A DNA stretch of 64,000 bases from Codonopsis lanceolata. Lineage: Eukaryota; Streptophyta; Magnoliopsida; Asterales; Campanulaceae. Below are positions 33,983-45,604 of this stretch, in pieces (positions within the stretch are counted from its first letter, which is position 1; every line of letters begins with the position of its first letter). The position numbers and the translations under genes are program-made. Under the pieces are notes generated by a model. That model did no database searches. It was not told where the DNA came from and saw only the letters and a program-made list of their open reading frames with translations. The DNA is taken from positions 83,919,142-83,983,141 of the forward strand of contig CM028380.1 of the NCBI GenBank assembly GCA_013146195.2, written 5' to 3'.

Positions 33983-35815
33983 TCTCGTTAGCTATAAGCC
34001 AGGATAGGTTCCATGGCCTAGTTGGGTTAATTCTTGTGTGAATCATGACGTTGAGTGTTCTCTTTCGTGCCTTATTGGCAAATTCTTCGTTAATGAATAG
34101 GACTTAGAATCCTAAGTTCATTGTAATCTAGATTCTCGTGAGTACAGTGTTCGTGTCAAGGAATATTACCTTTCACCCGTTTTACTTTCAAGGCGCAGTT
34201 ATACCAAGAGTGTGTGTTGCTGCTTTGTAGAGCTATTGTTTCTTGTCCGTTGTGAGTGATCTTATAAGCTCAGGTTGTTGATTCCGAGCGTGATCATCGT
34301 GGTGTCCATTAGTGCCTTTGAACGTGTTACACCTTCTTGAGCGGCGTGGCTAAGCCTCCCGTAGTACCTAGTGTATTCCTTGATTCCTACATAAGTATAT
34401 ATATCTTCTGTAGTGCCTAATCGTGAGTACTTGGACTGCATAGTGTCAGGAATTAGAGGACTCTTTCCTGTTTCAGGTTATTGAGATTGAAGGGATACCC
34501 TAATGCTCAAGGTATCGTTGTGGTTTCAAGTTGAGACTGGGTGAGTACCCGATAGGTGATCGCATGACCGATGATTGGATTAATCGTTAGCTCGTTTACG
34601 TCTTGACCCAAAGTGATTTGAGGTTTTCTAGCTAATAACTATTTGCTAGCCAAGGACTATTAAGTTATTGTCTTGTACCGTTATTCGACTAATGCATTAA
34701 TAGAGTATTAGCATTTTGTAAAAGGATTTATCCATCATTAGTGAATCGTCAAGGGTATGAATGTTCCGTACATGGTATACTTGCATGGTAGATTAAAATA
34801 CTATGTATATGATGTTGATTTCCATGCCTAAGTGTAACTATATTATATGTGCATGAGACCTTCGTAAAGGATGCTCTTATGTGATTTGTAACTCCTCCCG
34901 CATCCTAAACGACGGAAGCTCTTGAAGTCACTTCAGAGGGCCCCTGACTTGATTATCAAGAGGTATTCGTCGGAGAACTAGAATGATATAATATGATATA
35001 GGAATTGACTGAACCCATGACCAACTGGAATGAAGTTGAAAGTGGCATCTTGTTTTACTTGTGCAAATATGTGCAACGTGTATATTGAAATCATGCTATG
35101 AATAAATTGAACCTGTGACATGATCGACTGAATTGCATGGTATTGAATGCCTTCTTTGAAAGGCGAATATGTGGTCCATGATGATTGACTACTTGATTTT
35201 ATTGTTAGGACGTTAGATCCTATAGATTCGTGTTGTGACCGGAATAATTTAGTTAGTTGCGGAAAACTCTTTGTTGGAAACTCTTTGTTGGAAAGTTTGG
35301 TGCAACTATTGCACGTGCATTCGAGTCACTGTTTAGTTGATAAAGAAGAATTTTCACCTCATTGTCCACGTTTGTTGGAACCTAAAGAAGTAAACCTCGA
35401 TAATGTCCTTGAACCTGTCAAGAGTCAAGATGACTCGACTTTGGAATCGATGGGAGATGATATTTAAGCATTTCTTTCCCATTTCTTCGCCTCATGATTC
35501 GTTTCTCCATGACCCGTATTTTTGTATACAACTTCTCTACCTTTATTGAGCTCGTTAGTTAAACTGTTCGACTCACACTACTGTTTTGCAAGTGCTTGTC
35601 CTCTTCTTGCCTTGTCCTTGTAGCACGACTTTGGGACTACACATTGCCTCCCGACCGAGAATTAGAGTTTTGCGTTGAGCTATTGCCAGGGACCTCGCTT
35701 ATATCTAGAACACCTTACAGAATAACTCCAGCGGAGTTGTGAGAATTGAAAGAGTAGTTGCAAGAACTTCAAGATAGAGAGTTCATTTAACCGAGTGTGT
35801 CCCATGGGGTGCACC
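33983..35815 (+). other. Element C interior before pol, gag not recognisable
   Basis: About 1.8 kb that should hold gag and protease. The longest frame is 60 codons (35285-35467), and I recognise no zinc knuckle or DTG/DSG protease motif. The gag region seems deleted or replaced by untranslated leader-like sequence. From 35650, ELCVELLPGTSL-like and TPYRITPAEL-like pieces with stops suggest the start of reverse transcriptase. Confidence 0.5.
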
Positions 35816-36330
35816 GGTATTGTTTGTGAAAGAATGTGGTAGTTTACGACTTTGCATAGACTATCGACAGTTGAACCAGAATACTATCAAGAATAAGTAT
35901 CCCTTGCCACGCATTGATGATCTCTTTGATCCACTTCGGGGTTCAGTTGTTTATTCCAAGTTTGACATGAGGAGCGGCTATCACCGGTTGAGGGTTAGAG
36001 CGGAGGATGTTCCTAAGACACCTTTTAAATGCAGCGTTACGGCCACTATGAGTTGTTGTGATGCCGTTTGGGTTGACCAACGCACCTGCAGTTTTTATGG
36101 ACTTGATGAATAGGGTTTTCATGAATATCTTGATTGCTTTGTGGTTGTGTTTATTATTGATATCCTCGGGTACTCCAAGTCACGAGAGGAGGTTGACTAC
36201 GGCTCCTATCTTAGCATTGCCTAGTGTTTCGGAGAACCTTGTGATTTTTATCGATGCCTCGTTAGAAGGCTCGGGTTGCGTGCTTGTGCCATGGATTTCA
36301 AGGGCAGTTGGGATTCTCATTTGCCATTAG
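35816..36330 (+). pseudogene. Element C reverse transcriptase and RNase H fragments
   Basis: LRLCIDYRQLNQNTIKNKYP then LPRIDDLFDPL and SKFDMRSGYHRLRVR at 35845-36000, then MPFGLTNAPAVFMDLMNRVF from 36061 in another frame. These are Ty3/gypsy chromovirus reverse transcriptase motifs. The active-site box is degraded near 36148, and a deletion joins it to an RNase H piece (TAPILALP, FIDASLEGSGCVL, 36198-36283). Frameshift near 36050 and large internal deletions: this copy cannot be active. Confidence 0.85.
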
Positions 36331-36996
36331 CTGAAATTGCTTATTATAACAGTTACCAGTCTAGTATTGAAATGACGCCATATGAGGCTTTTTATGGGTG
36401 TTAGTGTCGTTCACTGATTTGCTGGGATGAAGTTGGTGAAGCTAAGCTTTGGGGTTCGGAAGTGGTACAACAGTCAGCTGAGAGCGTGAAGCTTATTAGA
36501 GATAGATTGCTTACAGCCCAGAGTAGACAGAAGAGCTACGCGGACAACCGGAAACGCGACTTAGAATTTCAGGTTGGCGACTCGGTATTCTTGAAGGTAT
36601 CGCCTCGCCGCGGTACTAAGCGATTGGGAAGAAATGTAAACTTTCACCTAGATTCATTGGACCATTCGAGATCCTAGAAAGGATTGGAGCTTTGGCGTAT
36701 CGGTTAGCATTACCGCCTTCTATATCGGATGTTCATGACGTCTTTCATGTCTCGATGCTACGCAAGTACTTAAAGGATGAGTCGCGTGTCTTGACTTATG
36801 ATGAGATTACTTTTGAGCCTGATCTTTCTTATGATGAGAAACCGGTGAGGATTCTTGATACGAAAGAGCAAGTGTTGAGAATAAAGAAGATTTCCTTAGT
36901 GAAGGTCTTGTGGAAGAATCATGAGATTAAGGAAGCCACGTGAGAGAAATACCCTTTCCTAGATATGACTCGGTAAGAATTTATTCGGCGACTAAA
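36300..36996 (+). pseudogene. Element C integrase C-terminal half and chromodomain
   Basis: After a junction near 36300 the frame reads SHLPLAEIAYYNSYQSSIEM, the end of the integrase core, then CWDEVGEAKLWGSE, KSYADNRKRDLEF, GDSVFLKVSPRRG (36462-36677), ALAYRLALPP, FHVSMLRKY and RILDTKEQVLRIKKISLVKV...HEIKEAT (36692-36943). The last block is a chromodomain, which places C among chromoviruses (Tekay/Del-like by LTR length and motif). The integrase zinc finger and most of the catalytic core are deleted. A TGA at 36941-36943 probably replaces Trp. Confidence 0.85.
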
Positions 36997-37003
36997 TTCC
37001 TTT

Positions 37004-37067
37004 AAGTGGGGAGGATGTGAGAACAAACCCATTATTTAGGGACTAAATTCCTTTAAGTGGGGAGGAT
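37004..37067 (+). other. Element C polypurine tract, present twice
   Basis: AAGTGGGGAGGATG lies just before the 3' LTR start (37004-37017) and again at 37054-37067, each preceded by GACTAAATTCCTTT. The second copy is inside what should be the LTR. It looks like a mis-resolved reverse-transcription or recombination product. Confidence 0.75.
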
Positions 37068-40000
37068 GTGTTTTATACCTTAATAACTTGTGAACAAACC
37101 CATTACTTGCCTTAACACTTGTTTTATACCTTAATAACTTGTGTATATATGCCTTAACATGATTAGATATCTCGTATTATTATTATTGCGTTCCTTGTCG
37201 CTCGAATCCCTTCTATGCTTAGCATACCTTGCCGTTATGCCTTGAGTGTTGCCTTAGCTTGATTTGCACTCAACCAAGACTCGTTAGGGTTCTATTGTCT
37301 TTCATAGATGACTTAGAACACTCGCCTTGATACTAGTAAGCTTGATCGGAAGTGTAGAAACCATCTCGCTTTGTTTTGGCCTTAGCGATTTCCCCCGTCT
37401 CCCGTATTGCTCGTATTTCGACGTGCGAATTGTTCCTTGAGTTCCCGGACTTGTATTCAAGTCATAACCATGAATAAACAATCCTTTTTCATGCCCAAGT
37501 TACCCTAGTTTTATTAACGTTTGATCCGGGTTTGATTCGTCAACCAATCGTCGCTTGACTCGAGCCTTGTCCTACCTTGTTCCGGGTGATGTTCGGGTGT
37601 GTTTCGGACATGTTTTGAGTTATGTTAGACCCTAGAGTGGTTGCCCATGAGCTTGGGACCATTTAGGACTTGTTTAGGTCAAGTTTTGGAGCCCCAGAAG
37701 CCCAGGCGCCCGCATGGATCGAGTGAGGCGCGCGCCCCAGATGCTGAGAGCAATTGAAATTTTGGGGATAGCCCCGGCGGCCGCATGGGTGAGCGCCCGC
37801 CTCGGCCCACTGGGAATTTTTCCCTCTACTCTGTTATGTCCGACCTTTGACCCTTTAAACCCCTTCCTAATTGGCCCTAATCCTACCTATTAGACACTAA
37901 TCAAGTTAGATTAGTCCTAACCTCAAGCTACCTCCTCTTGACAAGTGGAAAATGGGAGCCTCTCCTCTTGACATGTGGATTTCCACTCAATCCATGCAAG
38001 GTATAAAAAGCCTCTCTCTTGTTGACTTAACCTTAAACCCCCATTATCAGATTTTCTCCTCTCTCTCTTGCCATGGTTAGTGTGTGTAGAGAATAGGTGA
38101 GATTAGTGTGTGTCTCTCCCCTAGATTGGGCTCCCGACCTCCGTTTGCCAAACCGAGACTACCGGAGTGAAGCTACCGACGAGGAGATCGATTCCATCCG
38201 ATTACCTTGTACTCCAACCTTCCTTTTCCTTGGTGAAGGTAAGCTATCGATTCCCCTTAGGATGAATGCTAGAATTGCCATGTTTTCCCCTCTTCTTGTA
38301 ACTCCCATGCTCCTACCATGCCCATGCCATGATTATTGATGAATTGGTCCTTGGAGAATTTGAATAATTTATTCATCATATTAATTGAGTCCTATGCCTA
38401 GAATTAAAAGTGTTATATGTCCCCTTAGGAACAACTATTGTTCTTGGACTAATAGATTTTGACAACCTTTGGAGACTATGATTGCTAGGGTTCCATATGC
38501 CATGAATTGTCTATCCTATTGAATTGAGCCCTATGCCTAGAATTGAATATGTTCTATGCCTCCTTAGGAACAAATAATGTTCTTGAACTTGCGACTCTTG
38601 ACAACTCTTGGAGATTATGAATTCTAGGGTTTCACGTGCTTTGGATTGTCCATCTTGTTGATTGAGACCTATGCCTAGAATTAATTATGTTCTATGCTTC
38701 TTTAGGAACAACTAATGTTCTTAGGTTAATAGATTTTGATAACTCTTGGGGATTGCGAATTCTAGGGTCTCCTATGCTATGTATTGATCATCCTAGTGAA
38801 TTGGGTCCTAGGCTTAGAATTAATTGTGTTCTATGTCCCCCTATGAATAACTAATGTTCTTGGACCCTTGCATTTTAATACAATTGAAATAATGATTCTA
38901 AGGTCCCCTTGAATTCGAATTATTGATAATACTTGACTATGGTTGTTAAGTGGATTAACGGCTTAGTTACTCGATACGAGAACTTAGAAAAGGATTTTGG
39001 ATGCATCTAGCATCTTAACTCTCTTGGATGAATCGTTAGAGACGACTCAGCGGAGTCAAACTTAAGTGAGCCATTGAACAATACCGGCTCAATGACCAAT
39101 CCCTACAACGTTCTAAACGCGTTCCTCTAAGAATGATGATTCTAGGCTGTTGAACTTGAATTGATTACGGCTTGATTCTTGATGTCATATAATAGAATGT
39201 CTATTTGACATATTGAGTTCGCCCTTGTCGAACTCATTCCTGCTTGATTATTGATGAAAATTCTTAACTACGGTTGTTTAATAGATTAATGACCTAGCCG
39301 ATCATATACGAGAACTTAGAAAAGGTTCATGATGCATTTAGCGTCTTATCTATCTTGGATGAATTGTTATCTATCTTGGATGAATTGTTATAGATCTTAG
39401 CGAGCCATTCAACGAGAACAATATCTTAGCGAGCCATTGAACAATACCGGCTCAGACCAACGTTCTAAGCGTTTCCTAAGAATAATAATTCTAGACTCTT
39501 GAACTTGACCGATTACCTTGCTTGATCTTGAATGTCATATTATAGCATGACTAATTGACATGTGAGTTTACTCTTGTCGAACTCAATCCTACTTGGTTAT
39601 TGATGAGAATAATTTACTTGTCTTGAGCGAGATCGCTCTTGTCGACCTCGTTCTATACTTGAAATTTTGTTAAGTAAACATTACTTGGCATTTGCATGAG
39701 TCGGTGGCATACTGTCTTTGTTCACACACGCCTCCACTTGTGGCCACGGTGGGGAAGTAACTCCCTTGTTGTAATCATTAAGAGCACCATTGGACTATCC
39801 GGGCATCTCCTCGGAAGATCGATGTACTTACACACATTCGATACCCGCACATTTCCGATAACGCTTGTATGCGGGAACTACGTAGCGGCCGGCTCTCGAT
39901 ATATCGATCCTATGTGATTTAATTACAAGCACCTATGTGAAACAATGTGCATCTTGGATACATGACATCTTTATGATATCTTGCATGATACTTGAATATG

Positions 40001-40729
40001 ATATCTTGCCTTGAATATGATATCTTGCCTTGAATATGATATCTTGCCTTGAATGATGCATATTGCCATGACATGCATGATTGATAGCTTACAAGTCTTT
40101 ATGACTTACCCTTTCCCCTTTCTTGCTTTAGATCCTAGCAAGAGGCGAGGTCTGCTTTCGATGAGACTCGCGGTGTTAGTGCTTTGTGCCCTTTTTGGTG
40201 CGCCGATGATATTTGAAGAGGTGGTTTAGATGCCCTCTTTCTCTTGTTTTATATTTTGTAAGGACGACGGGTTTAAGCAAGTCAATTAGACTATGCTTGG
40301 GTATTTGTATAGAACTTGATTTGTAACTCTTGTTAGCTACTAGTAGTATATCACTTGTAGTACTTGTACCCCTTTTTGTGCCGGCATTGTGTAAGCCGAG
40401 CTTTGGTTAACTTGTTATTATTCCTCCTCGTATTAGTCTTCCGCTGAGCATGCTATTAGCTCTTATTTAATCCTTGTCCATGAAGCTGTTAGCTTGGGTT
40501 CGGCATGTAGTGTCGCCGAAGACTTGGTTATATTGTTTAGCTGTTTATCAGGTTGAAAAAGATTTTAAAATTTCCGGCCTTTTTGTGCCGAGGCGTGCTA
40601 CGTCTCTTATGTTGCGTCACGTCGTTTTTGTAAATTAAGTCCTTGCTTGTTTAATTGCCTACTTGTTTCCCTCCTTATTTGGGCGGTCCGACCCTCGGTC
40701 CCATCTCGGGCCCGGGCCGGGTCGCCACA
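37016..40729 (+). mobile_element. 3' LTR of chromovirus element C
   Basis: Starts TGTGAGAACAAACCC and ends GGGTCGCCACA, matching 30313-33968 closely, TATA box at 38002-38010. The first 120 bp are scrambled by duplicated PPT/LTR-start sequence. Small differences from the 5' LTR cluster at 39150-40160, often at CTG or CAG words. No direct repeat is shared by the two outer flanks (left ...GATAGCTCA, right GTTTATGCT...). Confidence 0.85.
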
Positions 40730-41281
40730 GTTTATGCTGTGAACCACTTCAACTGCCTTGTTTCTTTTACTTATCAGCTTTTAAAAAATGTCCTAATATT
40801 TAAACAGTTTCAATCTACTTAAGTGTCAGTTAGTCTATTTCATAAGTTGTTTACTTACTTGTTTTATAAAACAGTATTTCAGTTCCTTCTTTATAACTTG
40901 TGATCTTTTCAAAACATAAAACTGTGACAGCCAGCTGACCAATTTTCTCCTTCCAACTGACAGTGTCAAATACTCAAAACCATCAGCTAGTCTATTTCAT
41001 AAGTTGTTTACTTGTTTTATAAATTACATTTCAATTCCTTCTTTATAACTTGTGATCTTTTTAAAACACAAAACTGTGACAGCCAACTGACCAATTTTCT
41101 CCTTCCAGCTGACAGCGATCAGTTACTCAAAACCATCAGCCAGCTGACACTATATCAGCTGCCTAACAAAAGTTATATTTTCCTCTGCAACCTTTGAAGT
41201 ACTTCAAAACGACCCTCAAAGTTTTTGAAAGGCTATTCACACTCCTCTAGCCTTATTTGTTGCCAACTGGACTTACAGGAC
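40730..41281 (+). mobile_element. Copia-type LTR remnant with 157-bp tandem duplication
   Basis: TAGTCTATTTCATAAGTTGT to CAAAACCATCAGC occurs at 40831 and again at 40988, period 157 bp, with ACTGTGACAGCCA and CAGCTGACA words. It ends AGGCTATTCACACTCCTCTA, like the end of copia-type LTRs (compare 11978-12000). No primer site follows and no 5' end is visible. Confidence 0.5.
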
Positions 41282-41552
41282 GATTATTATTTATTCCTTT
41301 GTTTGTATTTTTTTTTTGGAATTGGTATTGTTTTCTTTATAATAACTTATTTTTAGTAAGTTATTTTCTAATTTTGATGTTAATTACATATTAAAATCTT
41401 ATTTTTATTGTTATATTTAATATTGGTTAAGTTTATTAAAAACGATTTATATAAACCACAAAACTGAACCAAACCAAATGGTTCGGTTTAATTCAGTTCC
41501 AAGCCTTCTTCGGTTCACTTCGGTTTGAAATTTTTGAAATCAATACGGTTCG
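41282..41552. other. AT-rich DNA and the left part of a GGTTCGG-rich element
   Basis: From about 41455 the words AACCAAACC, GGTTCGGTTTAATTC and CGGTTCACTTCGG appear, the type of sequence seen in the MITE at 29466-30009. Element B is inserted at the end of this stretch, and the matching right part lies at 55066-55125. Confidence 0.45.
41548..41552 (+). other. Target site duplication of element B (GTTCG, left)
   Basis: GTTCG precedes the 5' LTR and is repeated at 55066-55070 just after the 3' LTR, a 5-bp duplication typical of LTR retrotransposon integration. Confidence 0.85.
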
Positions 41553-42252
41553 TGATATGCCCGACCCAAACCCGGTCACGAGCTACCCTCACATGCCAGT
41601 CACGAGCACAATCCATATGAGGCCTACAGGCCTAGCGAGCAAAGTAATGGAAGCATCGAGCCGCGAGCACAGAAACTCCCGTCCAAACCTGGCCGGGCAT
41701 AGGCCTTGCCTGTCCGACCAGGGGCCATGCCCGGGACCTATGTTCGCTTTAACCCACCATCTATCACATAGGCGGGTAGAGCCTTGCCCGCTCGGACCAA
41801 CATCGAGCAGGAAACGACAGAGGCTTGTTCACCAAGACACAATCAAAGGTTACCATATGTGGGCAGGACACTTGTCTTATCTGTTCCTGATATCTCGCGG
41901 CCAACCGCGTATCACGCCTAAAATCTAGGGATTCTCCCCTTGCTGAACAAGGTAACTAAGGAAACCGAATCCTGGCCGGATTCAACCAAAAAGGGGCCTA
42001 TAAATACTCCTCCACAAGCCATAACAAGGTACACACATACACTCACCCTCTTTCTTGAGCCTTGACATTCTGTCGAATTGCTTTCATACTTGCACTCGAT
42101 ACTTACTCTCACGCCGAAGGGGTTTCGCGAGGCCCTGCCTTGCACTTCCATTCAAGTTTTCTTTGTTCTCAGCCAGGTTCAAGGAAGCAGATTCAAGCCC
42201 AGATATCCTACCCAACTCAAGGACGGTCCAAGCTGAGGATTTTGCCACATCA
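41553..42252 (+). mobile_element. 5' LTR of Tat-like element B
   Basis: 700 bp, TGATATGC...CCACATCA with inverted TGAT/ATCA ends, paired with 54364-55065. A TATA box, CTATAAATA, lies near 41999-42007. The two LTRs differ by a couple of dozen substitutions, mostly transitions, and small indels (for example a 12-bp insertion in the 3' copy near 54395). Confidence 0.9.
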
Positions 42253-42255
42253 GTT

Positions 42256-42272
42256 TGGTTCCGTTGCCGGGA
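42256..42272 (+). other. Primer-binding site of element B
   Basis: TGGTTCCGTTGCCGGGA, 3 bp after the LTR end. It is shared with element A except for one base. The core matches Asp-tRNA-type sites of plant gypsy elements, with differences at the terminal bases. Confidence 0.7.
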
Positions 42273-42336
42273 AAGAATAATCAACCCCTTTTTCTCAAGT
42301 TCTCCGGTGTGAGTTTCTAGAAATCCTCCGATTCCA

Positions 42337-45033
42337 ATGGCTGGTAAAGGCAGCAAGCACCACGCCACCGTGAACAACCACCAGGCTGGTAGTCAGTTGG
42401 TTGGGGACCTCCCACCAAAGGCACCCCAAGGGGTGCAGACAAGGAATCAGAAGATTACTGCCTAGCAGGCAACCCATGGTAAAGACGTGTCATATGTCGA
42501 GGAGCAGCCGTCTCAACGTTCTAGCCAGAGTCTTGCTAGCCAATGTGATGCTAGGGAAATTATCAATGAACAGCGCATTGCCCGCGAGTTGGATCTCAGG
42601 ACACAACTGAGTCGCCAGCGAGAGAATGGCCAGGATAGTCATGTGAATCCGCCCGGCCAAGCCCCCGATCAACAGGCCGCTGCTCTCCAAGTCCAGGCGG
42701 AATACTATAGCAAAATGTACAAGCTCAACCAGCAACTACTCGCCTTGGGCCATGCCCCGGTTCCGGTTACTGATTTGATATTGCCAGCACTCAGCATTCC
42801 CGCACCTGTTGGTGATGGCCATGCCTCACAACATCTGCCCGCCCCCAGCAAACGAATCCCATCTGTCATTCATGTACCTTCAGAGAGGAAGTGAAGCGGC
42901 AGAGATGACGAGCGGAAGCGACATCTGCCGAATTTTTCACACCGACATAGTCGCGGACAAAATCATTATGCCCGTAGTGAAAGTCACAGTCGTCGCAGAG
43001 CTCGTGAGTACGCTGAAAGAGAGGCACACCGGCCTAAGCGTAGGCCGCGAGTTGACAGAGAGGTTGAAGCCTCTTGCGCGCCGACCTTTTGCTCGCCGCC
43101 CTCGCACAACCATCGGTCAGACCGTGTCCGTTCATCGGGTATCACTTTAGATGCTGAGAAACGTCTGTCTGAGCGCATGGAGGCTATGAAACGTGACATG
43201 GCCAAACAGATGGCTAACCTGGCTGTGGCCAAGCCCAGCTATGGTGCCACCAAGCCGCTGGAAGGTAGCCCCTTCACCCCCGAGATCGAAAATGCACCGC
43301 CTGCACAAGGAATCATATTCCCACAATTTGAGAAATACTTTGGGAAAACGCGGGCAAGTGACTGGCTCATATCATTCGAGGCACAGATTCGAATGGTAAC
43401 GGATATAGAGGCTCTGAAAATGCGAGCATTCGAGGGGGCTATTCAGGGGAAAGCGTAGGCATGGCTGGGAAGGGTTCCCCGCGGATCCATCGGCAGTTGG
43501 GAAGTGCTACGGGAGAAGTTCCTAGAAGAATTTGGGACTGCCGGACCAACGTCCAAGAACCGGTTTGATCTTGCTAAAATAAAACAAGGTGAGCATGAGT
43601 CCTATGGCAGCTATTTGAAGAGGTTCGAGGAGATGCTCGACCAAGTGACCGCTACCAGTGATCCGGATATAACGTTCTGTTACCTAAACAACATGAAAGC
43701 AGGGCCACTGAAGACAATGTTGGCTATGAACCCGGGGGCTTCCAAAGCTGAGCTGCTAGCAAGTTCCCACCTATTCTGCTTGACTGAGATTGCTAGAGCA
43801 GATAAGAATAAAAACAAGGACAAGACCCAGGACAGCTCGGCCACGCCAGCTGACCAGGGCCAGGAGGGCAGCAACCATCCGCGTAGAGATAGGAGGAGAA
43901 CGTCCACCCCCGTGCAGAGATTGTTCACGGAAGCGCAGTTTACCCCGCTGAACACTACGCGGGAAGAAATTATGTTCCAAGTAGGAGATGCGCTGCCAGT
44001 TCCCTATCCGCTTGACCTTGAGCTAGCTCATACCAGGGACAACACGAAGTACTGCGATTATCATCATGGTACCGGACACACCACAGAGGAATGCCTGGTG
44101 TTAAAACGTGAAATACAGAAATTGATCAACGCGGGCAAGCTGGACCGCTTCAAGAAAGATCAGGGCGATGGGAACAACGCGAATAATGACAGGCAGGGAA
44201 GACCTCCAAGAGGAAGAGGCGGCCAGGCCCCTCAGATTCGAGGAGTGGTCAATGTGATCCAGGAAGAGCTTCCATCTAACACTCAAATTGGGAAGCATAT
44301 ATACTCGCTCTCTAAGGCTGTAAATTCTCCCGCAGTACAGCGGGTAGGGGAGCCCAATATCTTCTTTACTCGCAATGAGTTGGCAAGCACCCCTCTTGCC
44401 TCCGAGCAACCATTGGTCATCTCCTGCCTAGTAAACGAATGGCAAGTCCATAGAGTTCTACTTGACACTGGAGCGTGCAGAGACATCATGTATTATTCCT
44501 GCTTCAAAGAGTTAGAGTTAGCAGATGCCCGGTTCAAGCCTTATCTGGGAAAGCTGGAAGGGTTCACCAACCATCAAGTGGGCGTCAAAGGCACCATCGA
44601 GCTCGAGGTTTTCATGGGAGATGGGGCACAGACCCGAACAAAGATGATCAATTTTCTGGTGATCGATCTCAAATCAGCAAACAACTGCATCCTGGGCGCG
44701 CCAGCAATGGCCAAATTTCAGATGGTGACTTCTATACCTCACCAAAAGGCAAAGTTTTATACCGAGGATGGAGTGGGTATCCTGAATAGCAAACCACGGG
44801 CGATGTGGGAATTTGTTCGAGATTCCCAAAGGAAGAAGCAAAAACTGATCGTGGACATTCCCGACCAGACGACATCAATCCCAGAGAAAGAGATGCCCGA
44901 TGCCGCGACAGCCCCTATCCATATAAGCAATATTGAGATCGGGCACACTTCTGGAGTAGAGGAACCCATGGAAATAGACGAGCCCATACAAGCCCCATCC
45001 CAGCACCTTCGAGGCACAAGACTAAGCGCCTAG
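42337..45033 (+). pseudogene. Element B Gag-protease, one frame with three stops
   Basis: ATG at 42337 (M-A-G-K-G-S-K-H-H) opens one frame of about 899 codons to TAG at 45031. Only three premature stops interrupt it: TAG 42463, TGA 42892, TAG 43456. Parts in order: Gln- and Arg-rich N-terminal region; ALKMRAFEGAI and KFLEEFG capsid-like region (43400-43560); KRFEEMLDQV; zinc-knuckle-like C-x2-H-x4-H-x4-C (44053-44094) and LINAGKLDRFKK; and aspartic protease L-L-D-T-G-A (44461-44475). The last 509 codons (43504-45033) are fully open. Role: particle core and processing of the polyprotein. It is the best-preserved gag in the window. Confidence 0.9.
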
Positions 45034-45604
45034 AGCCACAAGATATCGAGATGGATACCCTACAAGTGCGGGATGAGCCCGATATTCAGCCTGAAGGCGA
45101 GCTGGAAGAAATAATCATAAATCCCGCCTACCCCGAGCAGAAAATCAAAATCGGGAAGGCCATGCCTCCTGAAGCTCGGGAAAGGCTGATTGAGGTGCTA
45201 AAAAGCGATGCGGATGTATTTGCACGGGCCGAGGATATCTGAGGAATCAGCGAGGACGTTGCACGTCATGACTTAAATGTTGATCCAACATTCCGACCTA
45301 TCCAGCAGCGTCCAAGACAGTACTCCCTGGAGAAAAGTGCAGCCATCCGGGCAGAGATTGAAAAGCTTTCAAAAGCAGATATCATCGAATAAATCCAATA
45401 CCCGACCTGGTTGGCAAACGTAGTGATGGTCAAGAAAGCCAATGACAAGTGGCAGATGTGTGTCGACTTCACGAGTCTCAACAAAGCCTGCCCGAAAGAC
45501 TCCTACCCGCTACCGCGTATAGATATGCTGGTAGACTCCATAGCTGGTTTCGAAATGCTCAGCTTTCTGGATGCATACTCAGGATACCACCAGGTCAGGA
45601 TGAA
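45034..45604 (+). pseudogene. Element B reverse transcriptase, N-terminal half
   Basis: In another frame than gag-protease (KRLEPQDIE, then ATG 45051); in element A the two regions share one frame, so an indel near 45015 probably split them here. Pieces: GELEEIIINPAYPEQ; stop TGA at 45239; SEDVARHDLNVDP; TAA at 45388; MVKKANDKWQMCVDFTSLNK; ACPKDSYPLPRID; SFLDAYSGYHQVRMN. These are the fingers and first catalytic Asp region of Ty3/gypsy reverse transcriptase. The frame is then cut by a 1.5-kb insertion. Confidence 0.9.

Noticed and set aside
43680..44409. Minus-strand frames opposite gag of element B
   Set aside because: They are mirror frames of the well-supported Gag-protease sequence.
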